Below, one piece after another: positions 24,301 to 35,600 of a DNA stretch of 64,000 nt. The position numbers and the translations under genes were made by a program. Source of the stretch: Thelonectria olida (lineage: Eukaryota; Ascomycota; Sordariomycetes; Hypocreales; Nectriaceae); NCBI GenBank assembly GCA_020736575.1, contig JAGPYM010000005.1, forward strand, positions 496,001-560,000, in the 5' to 3' direction. The notes under the pieces are model-generated. The model was not told the DNA's origin. It made no database searches and was given only the letters and a program-made list of their open reading frames with translations. Numbering within the stretch: position 1 is the stretch's first letter; every line of letters begins with the position of its first letter.

Positions 24301-24768
24301 ATCTACCCCCTCGGGCATTTTAAGAAGCCTCTGCCTACAAAATCGAAGCTCAAGCAGGACCTGGTCTTCGGCATCACCTTGGTGAGCGGTTCAAAGGATT
24401 CCCTACAACTCAAATCGATCCAGTTCCAAGTCCCGATGGGGCCTATGTACAACCCGAGCGACACGGTGAACCTCCTGGAGTCCTACGAGGGCCCGGGTCC
24501 CGTTATGCTTAGCAACCTGTGGTTCAACATCCTGGCCAAGAAGGACGAGAAGACGCTCATCCTGACCCTGTTGCCGCGGGCCGTCTCGGAGGTTGTCTCG
24601 ATCGACAGGGTCCGCGACTGCTCCTTCCTCCTGCCTCTGGTAGAACTCAACCACTACGACAAGGAGTTTAAGTTGGATGTTAGGGTCATTGAGGAGTATG
24701 TTGAGTATCGGACGCGAGAGCACGACGTGGAACCGAAGCCTATCATGATGCCAGTCGATTCTGTATAA
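21364..24768 (+). CDS. Large intronless protein of unknown function, partner of the DUF6603-type gene
   Basis: Single exon of 1134 codons, ATG 21364 to TAA 24768, with no signal peptide or transmembrane segment, so probably soluble. Distinct features are the LPHVLFTDQYLPWERV segment (from residue 119) followed by TPWLALLVFSQEEL; a block ending IVHLVSIEAW near residue 300 and a later LHSWSYTVLP; and WMIVLSWVLDRMFLFGVPSQ near 580-600. A Pro/Ser/Ala/Asn-rich low-complexity linker lies at about 860-960, followed by a C-terminal beta-rich domain. From memory, proteins with this LPH...PWER / TPWLALLVF pattern occur in bacteria beside DUF6603 proteins, but no function is known to me. Total lack of introns in 3.4 kb, next to intron-rich genes, suits a prokaryotic origin but does not prove it. 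The frame is intact, unlike its divergent neighbour. Confidence 0.85.
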   Translation: MERALRNSPRYLTLQHAYRKKLENQAATNSLDTVSDVASKLKPLVKGQAMLYSYFSPSLAGGSYEITSQEIAAGKQELPEDRAKTTKKFHVAAPQYSLHEGAVHSVYPPSGSEARAETLPHVLFTDQYLPWERVSVDTGDDRSRTPWLALLVFSQEELQLTPDLLTGDKSLFKDTTLASKTIQPSQTFAINIPLSDLPHVSKSFYPTPKPDDGSASGQFIFVKKKLFQLLTAKHDVHGTANADQELGDVSRYQYLAHVRHSKAKGLEATGSVEDLFSVVVSHRLAAFDAQKPTRAIVHLVSIEAWNTVNRKSLSDNSSIDYVMLSTLHSWSYTVLPTNAPSVEESFKHIGGSLDVLRVPTKTLNDSRKNTTRLGQHIQKRLEDGYTMTRFRTQTGEETVAFARGALIPTTPPEKLGDFWTSLSFSGGDLQIFDKEAGMMDVTYSLAWTLGKTLALADTTFTKTLGRLRALTEIFAMDEAKQKELSKHEEWKTRDELIKSLTSPVATLFKLASGELGTPATKSAPERRAASDSSEPIDLSRSNVSVQDNFKAAATANIFHFAASDPRGEKFFNELNGPNSTDWMIVLSWVLDRMFLFGVPSQYLIIDPSYLPDESLRFFHVDPHWIDALIDGALSISNHINQADDTLRRILKGAFNAYFATIDPDTGYRPQIPTYGCFLRSGLVKDFPDMHIVAPFVEKTSSMSSEEKKRRERAPVLRQECLAEDTLLCLFDRIPGQQELHTLAFTQPAHQQYFMVGDEITNKKLKTAYKRTYTIGPEGGKYDYKTFPSKEFTRPGKDDPPPSGNCIFLWGEENEARFLNMPGLCQDIRDALQADSGTFNDPIVSAAIVGYQLGSRTYQLKLISDNPPAPSPPPDTSHLSALRAFSAVNSGPRQFRRLNAPMNRQNSAAKSVSSNVATLQAFEPLQMSSLAATINPADGFPRLLNAPPAKNVADRLAAPMSLTALESKGGDADMPKFAYKIYPLGHFKKPLPTKSKLKQDLVFGITLVSGSKDSLQLKSIQFQVPMGPMYNPSDTVNLLESYEGPGPVMLSNLWFNILAKKDEKTLILTLLPRAVSEVVSIDRVRDCSFLLPLVELNHYDKEFKLDVRVIEEYVEYRTREHDVEPKPIMMPVDSV

Positions 24769-26418
24769 AGATGAATAGATTTCTAATGGCCATATTTTCT
24801 TCAAAGGTACTGCCATCTTGTCCTCCCTCCTCCCTACATCATGTCATCCTTGACTCAATGGCCCGTCCACTCTTCCTCTCCAGCCCTTGACCACTTTCCA
24901 CTGACAACCTGAGAGCCCTACTGTCTGGGTCTACTGGCCAGGTGGCGTAGAGCAGTGCTGGTGCTTTCTGCTTTGGCTAGTTTCCCCGCCTGTGATGGCC
25001 ATGACAATGAACTCAGATTGCAGGTCGTAAGCCAGCACTCTACCTACACCCTCCTCAAGATTCGATGGATAGCACCGCATGTTTTTTTAAAAGAGGTGTA
25101 ATAAAGACTAACGTTCACAAGGACCTCATTCTTGTCGACTGGCAGCCAACTTGCGTGAAGGCATTACCTCTATCTTCTATGTACTGTGGACACCCGCCTT
25201 GATACAGCCCTGTTCTGAGGGATCCTTGGCTCCCTCGCAAAACGCTTCCCATTGCTAAGTCATCTGAACCTAGTTTCTTATTCCATTGCCTCTTAGTAAA
25301 GGCGAACCTGCGCTATATGTGGATCATCTAACCTGCGCGCTTCATCGTTGCTTCGCACATTTGCCGATATCTTGATGTCAAAGTCTCATTAAGCATCTTG
25401 CTGGCCGCCAGCCTCGCCATCGCCACGTGTGCTAGACCGTGTTAGCTTAATCCTTATTTGCCTCTTCCGAACTGGCGTATGCCCTGTTGGCAGTTCTTTG
25501 GCTGCATCGTGCCTCGTAGATCTTAGTTTGATGCGGATGCGTCTGTTCTTGCTATGCGGAACCGTGATACAGGACGTGGGCTGAGAGCCTTGTGTTGAGC
25601 GTAAGGGAAAAGCTGGCGCTGTATCCTTGTCATCAACTGCTGCGAGATCGCTATCATCTGTGCGCTGCCGCTCGATAACATGACGATGGATGACCATGTC
25701 GGCTTGATCATAACAAGAGCAGCAGCTTGCTGAAAGAAAGTATCATGGAAGAACGAATTGGACTTGCATGAATAACAGTCATTTGACGGAGACATTGTGT
25801 CATTATTCTTGGCAATTTTGAAGACTGAGGGACAGACTGGAAAGAACCATACTCAATTGAAGGTCATGATGGAAGCTAACAGCCGCTATCATCGAGTCCC
25901 TCTCGACATGTATACTATGAGATATCAACCAAGTCCCTGGAGTGCTATCGAAATAACAGAGACTACGGCAATTAGATATTTACAAGAGTGATTAGCCCGT
26001 GGCTTTTCTGTTCAGTGAGACCTCCTTCGTGTATCAAGGGGCTTTTGCTTCGCACTTACCTATACCTACCAAAGCACTACCCTACATATAGTATTTAAGT
26101 GTGAGGTTAGGATGGAGGTTATGAGTGATGGTGCTAGACTTCGATGCATTCAATTCATAATTATCCCGGGCCCTTTTGCCCTGTAAAGAACTCTTTAAGC
26201 CGACATGACGGCCAGTCATGGCTAGACGTGGCCGTCGTCCGGGTACCCCGGCTTGACTCGGCTTCTAGCGGGCTACTTCCCCAGCTTCTGCCAATGTGCC
26301 CTCCCCCAGATACAACGTCATAAGCCCGGCCTCAGCATTCTTTCTACTTCTCGTCCCGAGATGCTTTCCTTGTGAACAGCGCAAACTCACATCTTTCACC
26401 TGCAACAGAGTCCCTGAG
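24769..26418. other. Intergenic region upstream of MCC beta subunit gene
   Basis: About 1.65 kb, AT-richer in the middle. A minus-strand frame at 25389-25697 contains two copies of an RIRIKL motif but has no clear family or flanking gene structure, so I do not call it a gene. The region contains one member of a diverged 68-bp repeat (26074-26141). The last few hundred bases serve as promoter and leader of the MCC beta gene. In-frame codons upstream of 26419 contain no ATG, which fixes that gene's start. Confidence 0.4.
26074..26141. repeat. Diverged 68-bp dispersed repeat, copy A
   Basis: Aligns without gaps to 44587-44654 in the same orientation. I count 54 of 68 positions identical, and 9 of the 14 differences are C/T or G/A transitions. 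The shared core is aagtgtgagg, then gtgctagactt at the end. Identity of the element is unknown. Confidence 0.6.
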
Positions 26419-28237
26419 ATGTCGCTATCGTGTTCATCTCGCCAGGCCGTGCGTCTGGGCGGTCAATTCGGCCGTCAGCGCATGCAGGGTCGCTTCCGCT
26501 ATCAACAGGCACGTTGCGTCGCGAACCTCACCCCGCCGCACCAAGCCGCCGCCATCTCGCGCCTTCAGACCAACGTCGACCCGTCGTCGGACGAGTTCAA
26601 GGAGAATGAGCGGCAAATGAGCGAGGTCATGACCCGCATGCAGGACCTTGCCCGCAAGATCCAGCAGGGCGGGTCTGAGAAGGCCAGACAGAAGCACATT
26701 GCCCGCAAGAAGATGCTGCCGCGCGATCGTGTCACGGCCTTGATCGATCCGGGTACCACCTTCTTGGAGCTCTCTCAATTTGCGGGCTATGATCTATACC
26801 CAGAAGCTGATGTGCCTGCGGGTGGCATTCTTACCGGCGTTGGTGTTGTCGAGGGCGTGACTTGTGTCATTGTCGCCAACGACAGCACTGTCAAGGGAGG
26901 CACGTATTATCCCATCACTGTAAAGAAGCACCTCCGCGCTCAAGCCGTTGCTAAGGAAAACAAGCTGCCGTGAGTTTCCCATGGAACTACTGTCCTTTTC
27001 ACGGTGTACTAACAGTTGCAGGTGCATCTACCTTGTCGACAGCGGCGGTGCGAACTTGCCCCATCAGGCCGACGTCTTCCCTGACCAGAATCACTTTGGC
27101 CGTATCTTCTACAATCAGGCTCGAATGAGTTCGGAGGGAATCCCTCAGATCTCAGTCGTCATGGGGCCTTGTACTGCAGGCGGTGCATATGTCCCTGCCA
27201 TGAGTGACGAGAGCATCATTGTCCAAGAGCAAGGCCACATCTTCCTCGCCGGACCGCCTCTAGTGAAAGCCGCGACAGGCGAGGTTGTCAGCCATGAAGA
27301 TCTCGGTGGTGGAAAGATGCACTCTTCTGTATCGGGAGTAACGGATTATCTCGCCGTGGACGACGCCCATGCTATTACTCTAGCTCGCCGCTGCGTCAGC
27401 AACCTCAACTGGCCGGCAAGGTCACCAAACACACCAGCACCCAAAGCTACCTTCTCTGAACCACTCCACAGCCCCGAGGAGCTCCTTGGAATCGCCTCGA
27501 CAAATCTAAGGAAACCGCTACCTATCCGAGAGGTCATTTCTCGCATTGTGGATGGCTCAGAGTTTTCCGAGTTCAAGCGCGATTACGGCACCACGCTCGT
27601 TACAGGTTTTGCTGAGATTTACGGGCACAAGGTCGGCATCGTCGCCAACGACGGCATTCTCTTCTCCACCTCGTCCGTCAAGGGCGCGCACTTTGTCGAG
27701 CTCTGCACTCAACGCGGTATTCCCCTCGTCTTCCTGCAGAACATTTCCGGGTTCATGGTCGGTTCGCAGTCGGAGCGGGAGGGCATCGCCAAGCACGGAG
27801 CCAAGCTGGTGACTGCCGTGGCGTGCGCTGATGTGCCCAAGTTTACCGTCGTCGTCGGAGGGAGCTACGGCGCAGGCAACTATGGTATGTGTGGTCGTGC
27901 CTACTCACCACGGTTCTTGTGGATGTGGCCCAACGCGCGCATTGGTGTCATGGGAAGTGAGCAGCTCTCGTCAGTTATGGAGACAGTTGGCAAGGCAGAC
28001 CCAGAGCTCAAGGAGCGAATAGAACAAGAGAGTGATGCGACGTTTTCGTCGGCTAGGTTATGGGTAAGTCGAGATGAAGTTGGTTTCGAGCCAAACCGCT
28101 AACCTGTTGTCTAGGATGATGGCATTATCCCTCCTCAGCATACGAGAAGATACCTTGGTTTGGGCCTGAATGCTGCTATGGGTGGACGAAACGAGGTCAA
28201 GGCTGGCGATACTAAATATGGTGTCTTTAGGATGTAA
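26419..28237 (+). CDS. Methylcrotonoyl-CoA carboxylase beta subunit, mitochondrial
   Basis: Carboxyltransferase subunit that moves CO2 from biotin to 3-methylcrotonyl-CoA, the leucine-pathway step after isovaleryl-CoA dehydrogenase, in the mitochondrial matrix with the biotin-bearing alpha subunit (not in this window). Exons 26419-26969, 27022-28063 and 28115-28237 join in frame to a 571-aa protein, the usual family length; introns are 52 and 51 bp with CTAAC branch sites. The first ATG in frame (26419) starts an Arg-rich presequence ([19 protein letters not shown]). Carboxyltransferase marks include [41 protein letters not shown] and [20 protein letters not shown]. The C terminus [18 protein letters not shown] matches the family end. 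Confidence 0.95.
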
Positions 28238-29638
28238 TATAGTAGAATATCTTAGACGATGAATTCAAGGCCGAGTGGCGTTTGTGAACACGCCGATGTC
28301 TGTCCGAAATGCCTTGAATGATAGCTGCCGTATCACGGTGACAGGAGACAAGACCTGCAATCTGTGTGTGAACAGTCGAGTATTCCACAAGATCAAGTTT
28401 GTCGAGGCATTCATTTTCTCATATGGACATATCTTGTCTGACCAAAGTTAGCTATCAAAACAAAGCAGGGATATGACTAGAGAAGCGACACAAATAGGAG
28501 CATCTGCCCTTGGGCGAGGCTGGGATCGAGGGGAGCAAATTGCTTCCTGCCTCTGCATGCGCTGGCCGATGAAAGGCCGCTTGCCTATGCCAATGGCTAC
28601 ACGGGCGAGGCGTCGTAGTGAGTATGTCAAATGACGTTTCGGGGAAGCTCGGGGAGAGTTGCAGCAAAACGTGTTTTGGCCTGTTGCTCGGGTTGCTTCA
28701 AGCCGAGATGCGTGCGCAATGCGCAAGCGATTTCATCACCACCGCCAATCTTTGAAATGCAAAGGTTTCGGCACCCAAACCTCTCGATCAGATCAGTGCA
28801 ACTTAAACGTGCCCCAGCAGTTGGCTCTGGGTCGACGGCATTGCCTCAGCCAACTCGTTCGGCAGCCCAATCAATGCAACAGAATATGGTGATGGAGAGT
28901 CCCCGTGAGACTGCTGCAACGTCGGGGTTCGCATTCTCGCACCGATGTCAACGCCGCCCTTGGCAGACCTGAAGTGTATTCGTAATCTCTCGAATAAAGT
29001 CAGATCCAGGGGGCAGCCAAGAGTCGCTCTAATAATGAGTTAGAATGCTTGTCGTCTCTTCCGGCGATTAGAAAAACCTCCGTCCCGACGTGTGTTTCAG
29101 CAACGTAGTAAAGCGGTAGCCGGAGAATGTCAATCGTTGATCGCCGCTACATGGGCCTGGGTGAGCCTGCTGCCGCGCGTCCTCCACCAACCAACTCGGA
29201 TTCTCGCACCGCGCGGTCAAGACTCAAGCACGACGACGGCGGCCTCTCTGGAGTTGACGGGCGGGGGGGCCGGGCTCCTGGAGAGTGGTTCATGGCGGCA
29301 GACAAGTCGGAATTAGAGGACGGGGGTCAACTTAGAGGGTGCGTTGGCGTGCGCTTTGCGGCATGGCAACATGGCACTTCGGGATAATACACCCACGGCA
29401 TCGTGGATAAATTGCCTCTACTACGTCATGTACACAGTATGATTGGCTGAAGACGACACTGTCTCAAAAGCACCTCTTGGAATAGGCCAACCCCGAGGCG
29501 TGCGCTCTAAGCCCGAGACTTTTCCCAGGGTATTCAGATGAAGACAGACAGCCATTGTAAGAGCCTGTGCGACAGTTTTTCCAATATAGCATCTAGAGTT
29601 TTTGTACATTATACTGGCTGAAGTAATTCCCTCCTTCT
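28238..29638. other. Intergenic region between convergent MCC beta and NAD synthetase genes
   Basis: 1.4 kb between two convergent gene ends. I see no gene. A 23-bp stretch at 29447-29469 exactly matches one arm of an inverted-repeat element found at 54467-54527, so a solo terminal repeat may remain here. Confidence 0.45.
29447..29469. repeat. Solo 23-bp terminal-repeat-like sequence
   Basis: The 23 bases starting ctgaagacgacactgtctca are identical to the right arm of the inverted repeat at 54467-54527. No opposite arm is visible nearby, so this may be a remnant of an excised or degraded element. Confidence 0.6.
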
Positions 29639-32600
29639 TTAGTCCTTTTTCACTTCCGCTCTTCTCTTCAAGCTCTCCTCCATCTCTTCAACATGATTCT
29701 TAATCTTGTTAAACTGCCACGGCCAGTTGACAACATACAAGAATGGGCGCAAACTAGCCGATGTTAGTAATGATTTCTAAGGAATAGACGGCCTGCTGGA
29801 ATTTGATGAAATATTTTCCAAGGGTCTGAACAAAACAGGAATCGCGCATCAAGCTGTACATACTCATGTCTATTGTCGTCCGGGTTGTACGATTCAAGAT
29901 GTCTATACCGCATTAGTCAAGCAGGAACACCACACTGAGGGAGCGTCTTGAGGGGGACTTACACGCTCGGTGTAAGAGTCGTGGTCTTGTGCCGTGAGAT
30001 AGCACTGTTCCAAGTTAGTATTGCATTTGTCAAAGCCAGTCAGCTTCTTGAGGCTGTTACTTACTAGAAGCGGAAGAATTTGTAGACCTTGTCTGCAATC
30101 TCCCTCGGGCCGAAGCCAGGGCGCTCTTTCCACTCCGAAAGCAATCGCAGGTAACAGGACCATGGACCCAATTTGTGAACCTTTCTCAAGATGCTGTTCC
30201 AGATAGTCAGCATCAAAATTAATCCATGCAGCAATTGCTCCAGTTCGTACCCAAAGTCCGAGAGCTCCTTGTAGGAAAGGCCCATTTCCACCTCATCAGA
30301 CTGGACTCCGGCTGAGAGTGGAAGAAGTTCGGCGGAAGGGGTGGCCTCGATGAACTCGGTCATGATAGGCATGTCCCAGTTGTCGCGGGCCCAACGCTGA
30401 AAGTTTGCCGCATCCGTCTTCGAGATTGAGCCTAGAGGAGAGAGGTCGGCATAGCTAGCATCGTACTACGAGTGCGTTAGTCCTGATCAGAGCCTGTCCA
30501 ATGGCTTCAGACACGAATAGCTCACCTTGGTGTAATAGCCGCGCAGGTTTTCTGTTTGCTTGTCAGCCAGGAGGTCTCGTCTTGTAATCACGCTAGCTCC
30601 TGGATTGAGTGGGGGAGGGAAGCCTCTTTACATACCATCAACATTGCCCGAACCCAGGACAAGAAGTGCTGCGCCTGCTCTGGGTAAACCTCTCGCCTGA
30701 GTCGACAGCTGGGCAAGCTCATAGGAAACAACCAGTCGGTTCCTGGCCTGAATGTTCTGCTTTGCCAGATTCTCGCTTGCCGTACCTCCCTCGACCTCGA
30801 ACTTGGGTTGGAAACCACCAAGCGCGTCTGCAATAAGCGATTCGTGGGCGATGATGGCCTTGTCGATATTGAGGTCTGTGTGGTATGCTCCGATTTGTGC
30901 AGACAGTCTCTTGGCCCCTGTGAAATGTTCTCATTAGTTGACCATGATCGAGAGTACTTTTCCTAGAGACTCTCAGACACCCCACCCGGGACAGTGAAAG
31001 ACGTACTTGAACGAGTTTCTTCAGAACTGTTGACAGTGCCCATAAAGCAGGTGTGGAGGAGTTTCGACACAATTTCTTCGGCCGTCTTGGGAGTGTAGTC
31101 CTTCGAACCAACTACTCTCCGCAGGTCCTGCAAAGTGCTCTCTTCTCCATTCTGAACAGACTTAAGCACCAACTTGCACATTCCGAAGACAAAAAGGGCG
31201 ACGGTGGAACTGTCGAGGCCTCCCGATAAAGCAAGGAAGAATCCCGCGCTAGAGCTGCGGACGAGATACTGCCACAGGTACACCGAGGTCGCCAGCTGAA
31301 TCTCCTCCATAGGATCCAGAATCTTGATCGGAATCGCTTTGGTAATGATCCTGTCTGAGAGGTACAGTTCCGCGCTGGGGCGACTCAAGGTGATGTTGCA
31401 CTCGACGCGAGGGTACTCCGGCTGTTGAGAAGCTTGGACATTGCGGCTGTGGCTGGTCCGGTAACTACGAACTCTGCCAATGTCAACGGTCGCGACAGTG
31501 ACCTCGACAGGAAGGAGGGAAAACTGGGATGACTGAGCCAAGACTTCGCCGTTCTGGATGATCATGCTGCTTCCATCGCTGCAATTACGTCAGTATCGAC
31601 CCCTTCTCATTGGCTGAACGCAACTCACAACAGCATTCTTGCCTCTCCGTCAAGACCCTGTTTTCGAGGTAAGGAGTAAGTAAAAGAGTCCACATGGCAG
31701 GGAATGACGTTCTTACCGTGCTGTTGGCGTAGACATAGAGTCCGCCATTACTCCTGGTCGAGTTTGCAATCAAGTCGAGTCTTTGGCCTAGCTTACGCAG
31801 CTCAGCGTGCGAGGCACTCGAGTTCAAGATGATCTCAGCGCCGTCAAGGCCACTGAAGATAGAGGGGTTCCTTGGGACAAACAGCTCCTCGCAAGTCTCG
31901 CAAGTGACGGATGTATCAGGCGTCTCTAGAATAAAGTCGCCAATGGGAACGGTCGCCTGGTTTGTCACTTTTTTCACAACCTCATGAAGCTTGTGCACCT
32001 CGATTTGCCTCTCCTTTGTCCACGCTGTGAAATGGCGGGGCTCTCGATATAGCCCGTCACCGGCAAGTGCTGTCACATTGCGTTAGTAAGATACTCGAAC
32101 GGGGGTTTTCCATGAGCCTCGAGGTTCGAGGTAGATAAAGAAGACAAGACAGTAAAATACATACCCTGCTTGGCCCTGATGGCGTATACCTTCTGATACG
32201 TGCACCTATCAAGTCATTAGCATACAAGCCTGGCTAGAAGTACAAAGTTGATGCTAACAGGACTCGGCAGTTATACTGGACGTTTCTATGTCTGACACCC
32301 AAACCGAGATCGATGAGCATATCTTTACACACGGGGTTGTCGATAATCTGGGCCAGGACCTCCCAGCTGTGCAGCTCGGTGTCGCTCTTGGGTTATCGTT
32401 AGCGAGCGAACAGTCAGACCAGTGGATCGCATACCTCCAGATGGTGATCCAGACATCCTAGTTGCGAGTTAGTCCAACCCATGTTGCCCTTTCGTTGGGA
32501 AGCAAGGATGAAGGCAGTGACACGCACCGTACCCCGGAATCTCCAGCTCCGGTCCAGTCCGCAGCGTGGCACCCTTCTCTTTGGCGACTCGGATGGACTC

Positions 32601-32678
32601 GAGGATGCGGTCCCGATTCCCCAGGAAGTCGAGCGGCACACTCGGCAGCGAGGCCGCTGCAACAGTAACGAACTCCAT
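29639..32678 (-). CDS. Glutamine-dependent NAD+ synthetase
   Basis: Converts nicotinic acid adenine dinucleotide to NAD+, using glutamine as amide donor and ATP; last step of NAD+ synthesis. The ATG at 32678 starts [20 protein letters not shown], as in the eukaryotic family. The N-terminal nitrilase-type glutaminase domain shows [12 protein letters not shown] and [10 protein letters not shown] (nucleophile Cys region) and the [11 protein letters not shown] segment. The C-terminal synthetase domain has the ATP P-loop [16 protein letters not shown], and the protein ends [16 protein letters not shown]...VKKD at a TAA (29641-29639). The gene is cut by at least eleven short introns; early exons are 32678-32528, 32457-32435, 32386-32259, 32205-32165 and from 32069, and the last exon begins about 29755 after CGGCTAG. 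Total length is about 700 aa by estimate. Nothing looks broken. Confidence 0.93.
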
Positions 32679-35600
32679 ATCGAAGGGTTTGACGATGCGC
32701 GTTTCGAGTTGTGACTGAGGATGATGAGTGAGTACCCTAGCTTAGGTAGTAGGTATGAGGGGTAATTCGGAGCTGACTCGGAGTTGCCTGCCGAAGTGGG
32801 GTAGCAGATTAGATTAACTCAACACGATACCAACCTGCAAAAAGCTTCCGAGGCACCATTGGAAAACCCTCTCTTTTTAAATAGCCAATCTCTCACCACT
32901 CGGTTATCCTATTAGTAGAAGATGAAACCTTTGGAAACCCCTAGATGCTGGCTACAATATGGTGTATGTTGTGCCCTTACTCGACGCCTGGCCTTTGAAT
33001 TACTGTTTAGTGTTTCATAACCGAATTCTGAGTCATGTTTAGAACAATTGGACCAAACCATTTAAGCAGCTCCTTCTGATATTGGGAGTTGATGTGCTGT
33101 GCGCAAATTTGGGGTTGACATTAACTAGGCCCTTGAGATTCACTGCACGGAAGATGAAATAGTAAAGATACTAGTTAGGAGACCAATGGCGTACTGATGC
33201 AGCTCCGGCGTATCTGACGTGGCTGAGCCTGTATAGTATCAAGTTGTAAAAAAAAAAAAAAAAATGAGGGACGTTACTGTTGCAACCAAGTTTCTTGATT
33301 CTATCATCCCATGGGTCCTGGATTGAGCTTTTCCCTCCCCGACATAGGAGTTTTTGACTTAGGCTCACGAGAACACCACAGGAAGTGGCTTGCCCTGGAG
33401 AGAGTTTGACGGGCGAAAGGATCTGTTCAGCCCCCAGCACATTGTTCCCAACAAGTGAGACGATGTCCGTTGCTTGAGGTGTGAAAGAGTTCTATTTTCC
33501 CCTAGTTGCGATTGACACGGTCAGAACTGTACATGAACCTTATCTTATCTTCGGGTTTCCTGCTCTCTTCACTCGCCCCCGGGTCGCTCTATTAAAAAAA
33601 AAAGGCATTTTGGGACAGTGTCGACTCCAGTCAGGTACGTACAGTTGACTGAAGACCAGATTGTCCCAAAACCCATTTGTCGTCATGGGTGGGATCAAGC
33701 GTCAAAGCCGTTCATTAGCGTCGTCTTTGTTTCTGATTAGCTTGAATCAAAGCCCGAGTGAGGCTGTGCGGAATGTCGCTGCTCTAACTTGCGACTTCGA
33801 GAGAGGTGGATGTCGCCTGTGTCGGAGTGTCGGCGATGACCTCCCCGACGCTGCGACGCATCCGCCCAAAAGAGGAAGCTGTTCTCGAGTGGATCTGATC
33901 GAGGAGGGATGCCACACACAAGCCAAGCTTTTTCGTTTAAACGAGCCCAAGGTTGGGATGTTGAATAATTACAAAAGCATGGCGATGAGGTATTTTGAAA
34001 TGGAGGGTGTCAAGATGCTTGGCCAATGGGGTGTCTCTGTGTACGGACATGGAAGCAATTCATCAAGATCCTTGGCACCTATTAGTTGGAAGCCCCGAAT
34101 GATTACAGAGCAACTCATGCCTGCGTGATGGGACCTATTCTCAAACACGAGCTCCGTCATTGTGCTTTTAATTTCTGCGACGGGCCGAAATGCGCGTTAA
34201 TATGGAAACCACTGAATGTCGCGTCTCATCAGATAAACGCGTATTTACCAGATTGACTCGTGCATTTGAGTGTCTTCGTCAAGGAGCCCTTCGTACAAAT
34301 CCATCCCCCCCACTCGGCCCCCAGGTCCTAGTCGGCGGTTGGTTCAATCCATCCGAAGCCCACATTGCCGATTGCGCGTACAGGCCATTAAGCACCTGAC
34401 GAGGTGGGACGCCAGGGACACATTCTCCGCCTCGGGCCTCAGTTACGTCTACTGAATCCCATCTTCGTACGTATATCCGTGTGAAGTGCTTTGAGCCTCC
34501 CCTCCCTGTGGCAAGATTGCGGCAGCATCGACAATGGCATGACGAGACACCCCCCAGGTGGAGGCTTAATAATATTCGCATCTTTCGTTTGCGCCGTAGC
34601 CCTTGCAGCTCTGTTCCCAGGTTCCTGGTGGTGCGGTTTACCCCGTGATTGTTGGTCACAGTGGCTTACGCTTATTTCCCATCCGTTGCCTGACTTCCCT
34701 CTTCTCATTACTCCGTGAGAAAAATTGTCTCGTGTGACTCTCATGGTTTCCAAGGATGAAGCCGTGGTCCAAGTTGCCAAAGTCAGAAGCCAAGCCCCTT
34801 TAGACTCACAGTCCCCAGAAGACGGATGCGCTTGGCGACAAGGGGACGAATGTGAACACCCACTCTTCGCTGCCCTTTCGGGATCGTTCCGCCTTGGGTC
34901 CCTCCCAGTTCCCAGTAAGTCGTGCGTTTTGGGTGCGTGGCTCAAATGTCACTGCTACTCCAACGTTGGCCGCTGGCGTCACCAGTCGCTCCAAGTATCC
35001 GCGGAAGACGCAGGGGGTCTCGGAACAACCTGGAATCTGGGTATCAAGAATCCCTGACAGTTCGTGTGTCTGCAAATCGCAGAACAACATGGAGCTTGTT
35101 TCTCCAGTTTTCATTGTCGAACCCATCAGTCCCCAAGTAGGGTGGAGTGTGACATATTCGTATGCACGAAGCTTGTCCAGTGTGTAGGTACATAGTATAA
35201 TCCCCGTGTCGTGTTGTTGACGCCGCCTTAAGGGGAGGCAGTACTATGTACACGCTTGACGACTGAGAGTGTTCATCAGCACTGCATTACGCAGACTCTG
35301 GTCGGGGAGGCCAAGTTCCGGTGTCCGACGAAACAAATCTCCCATCATCCGTATCCCTTATGTAGACGCTTGATCTCAAACGAAGCCGCAGAATCTGGTC
35401 CGGCCTAATGATAACCTTCCTGGCAACCCCAACAAACCATTCCCTGATCATCATTCCCTACCCCCTCGTGGGCCCATATCCACCTCATAAGTGCGCCGTA
35501 CGGTGTTCCCAAGAACGTACCCTCGACTTGCTCATTCAATTCGCCAAGAACGATAGTGGGATATACCCGTCGGATATTCAAGTTCAGAGTGGCTGCAACT

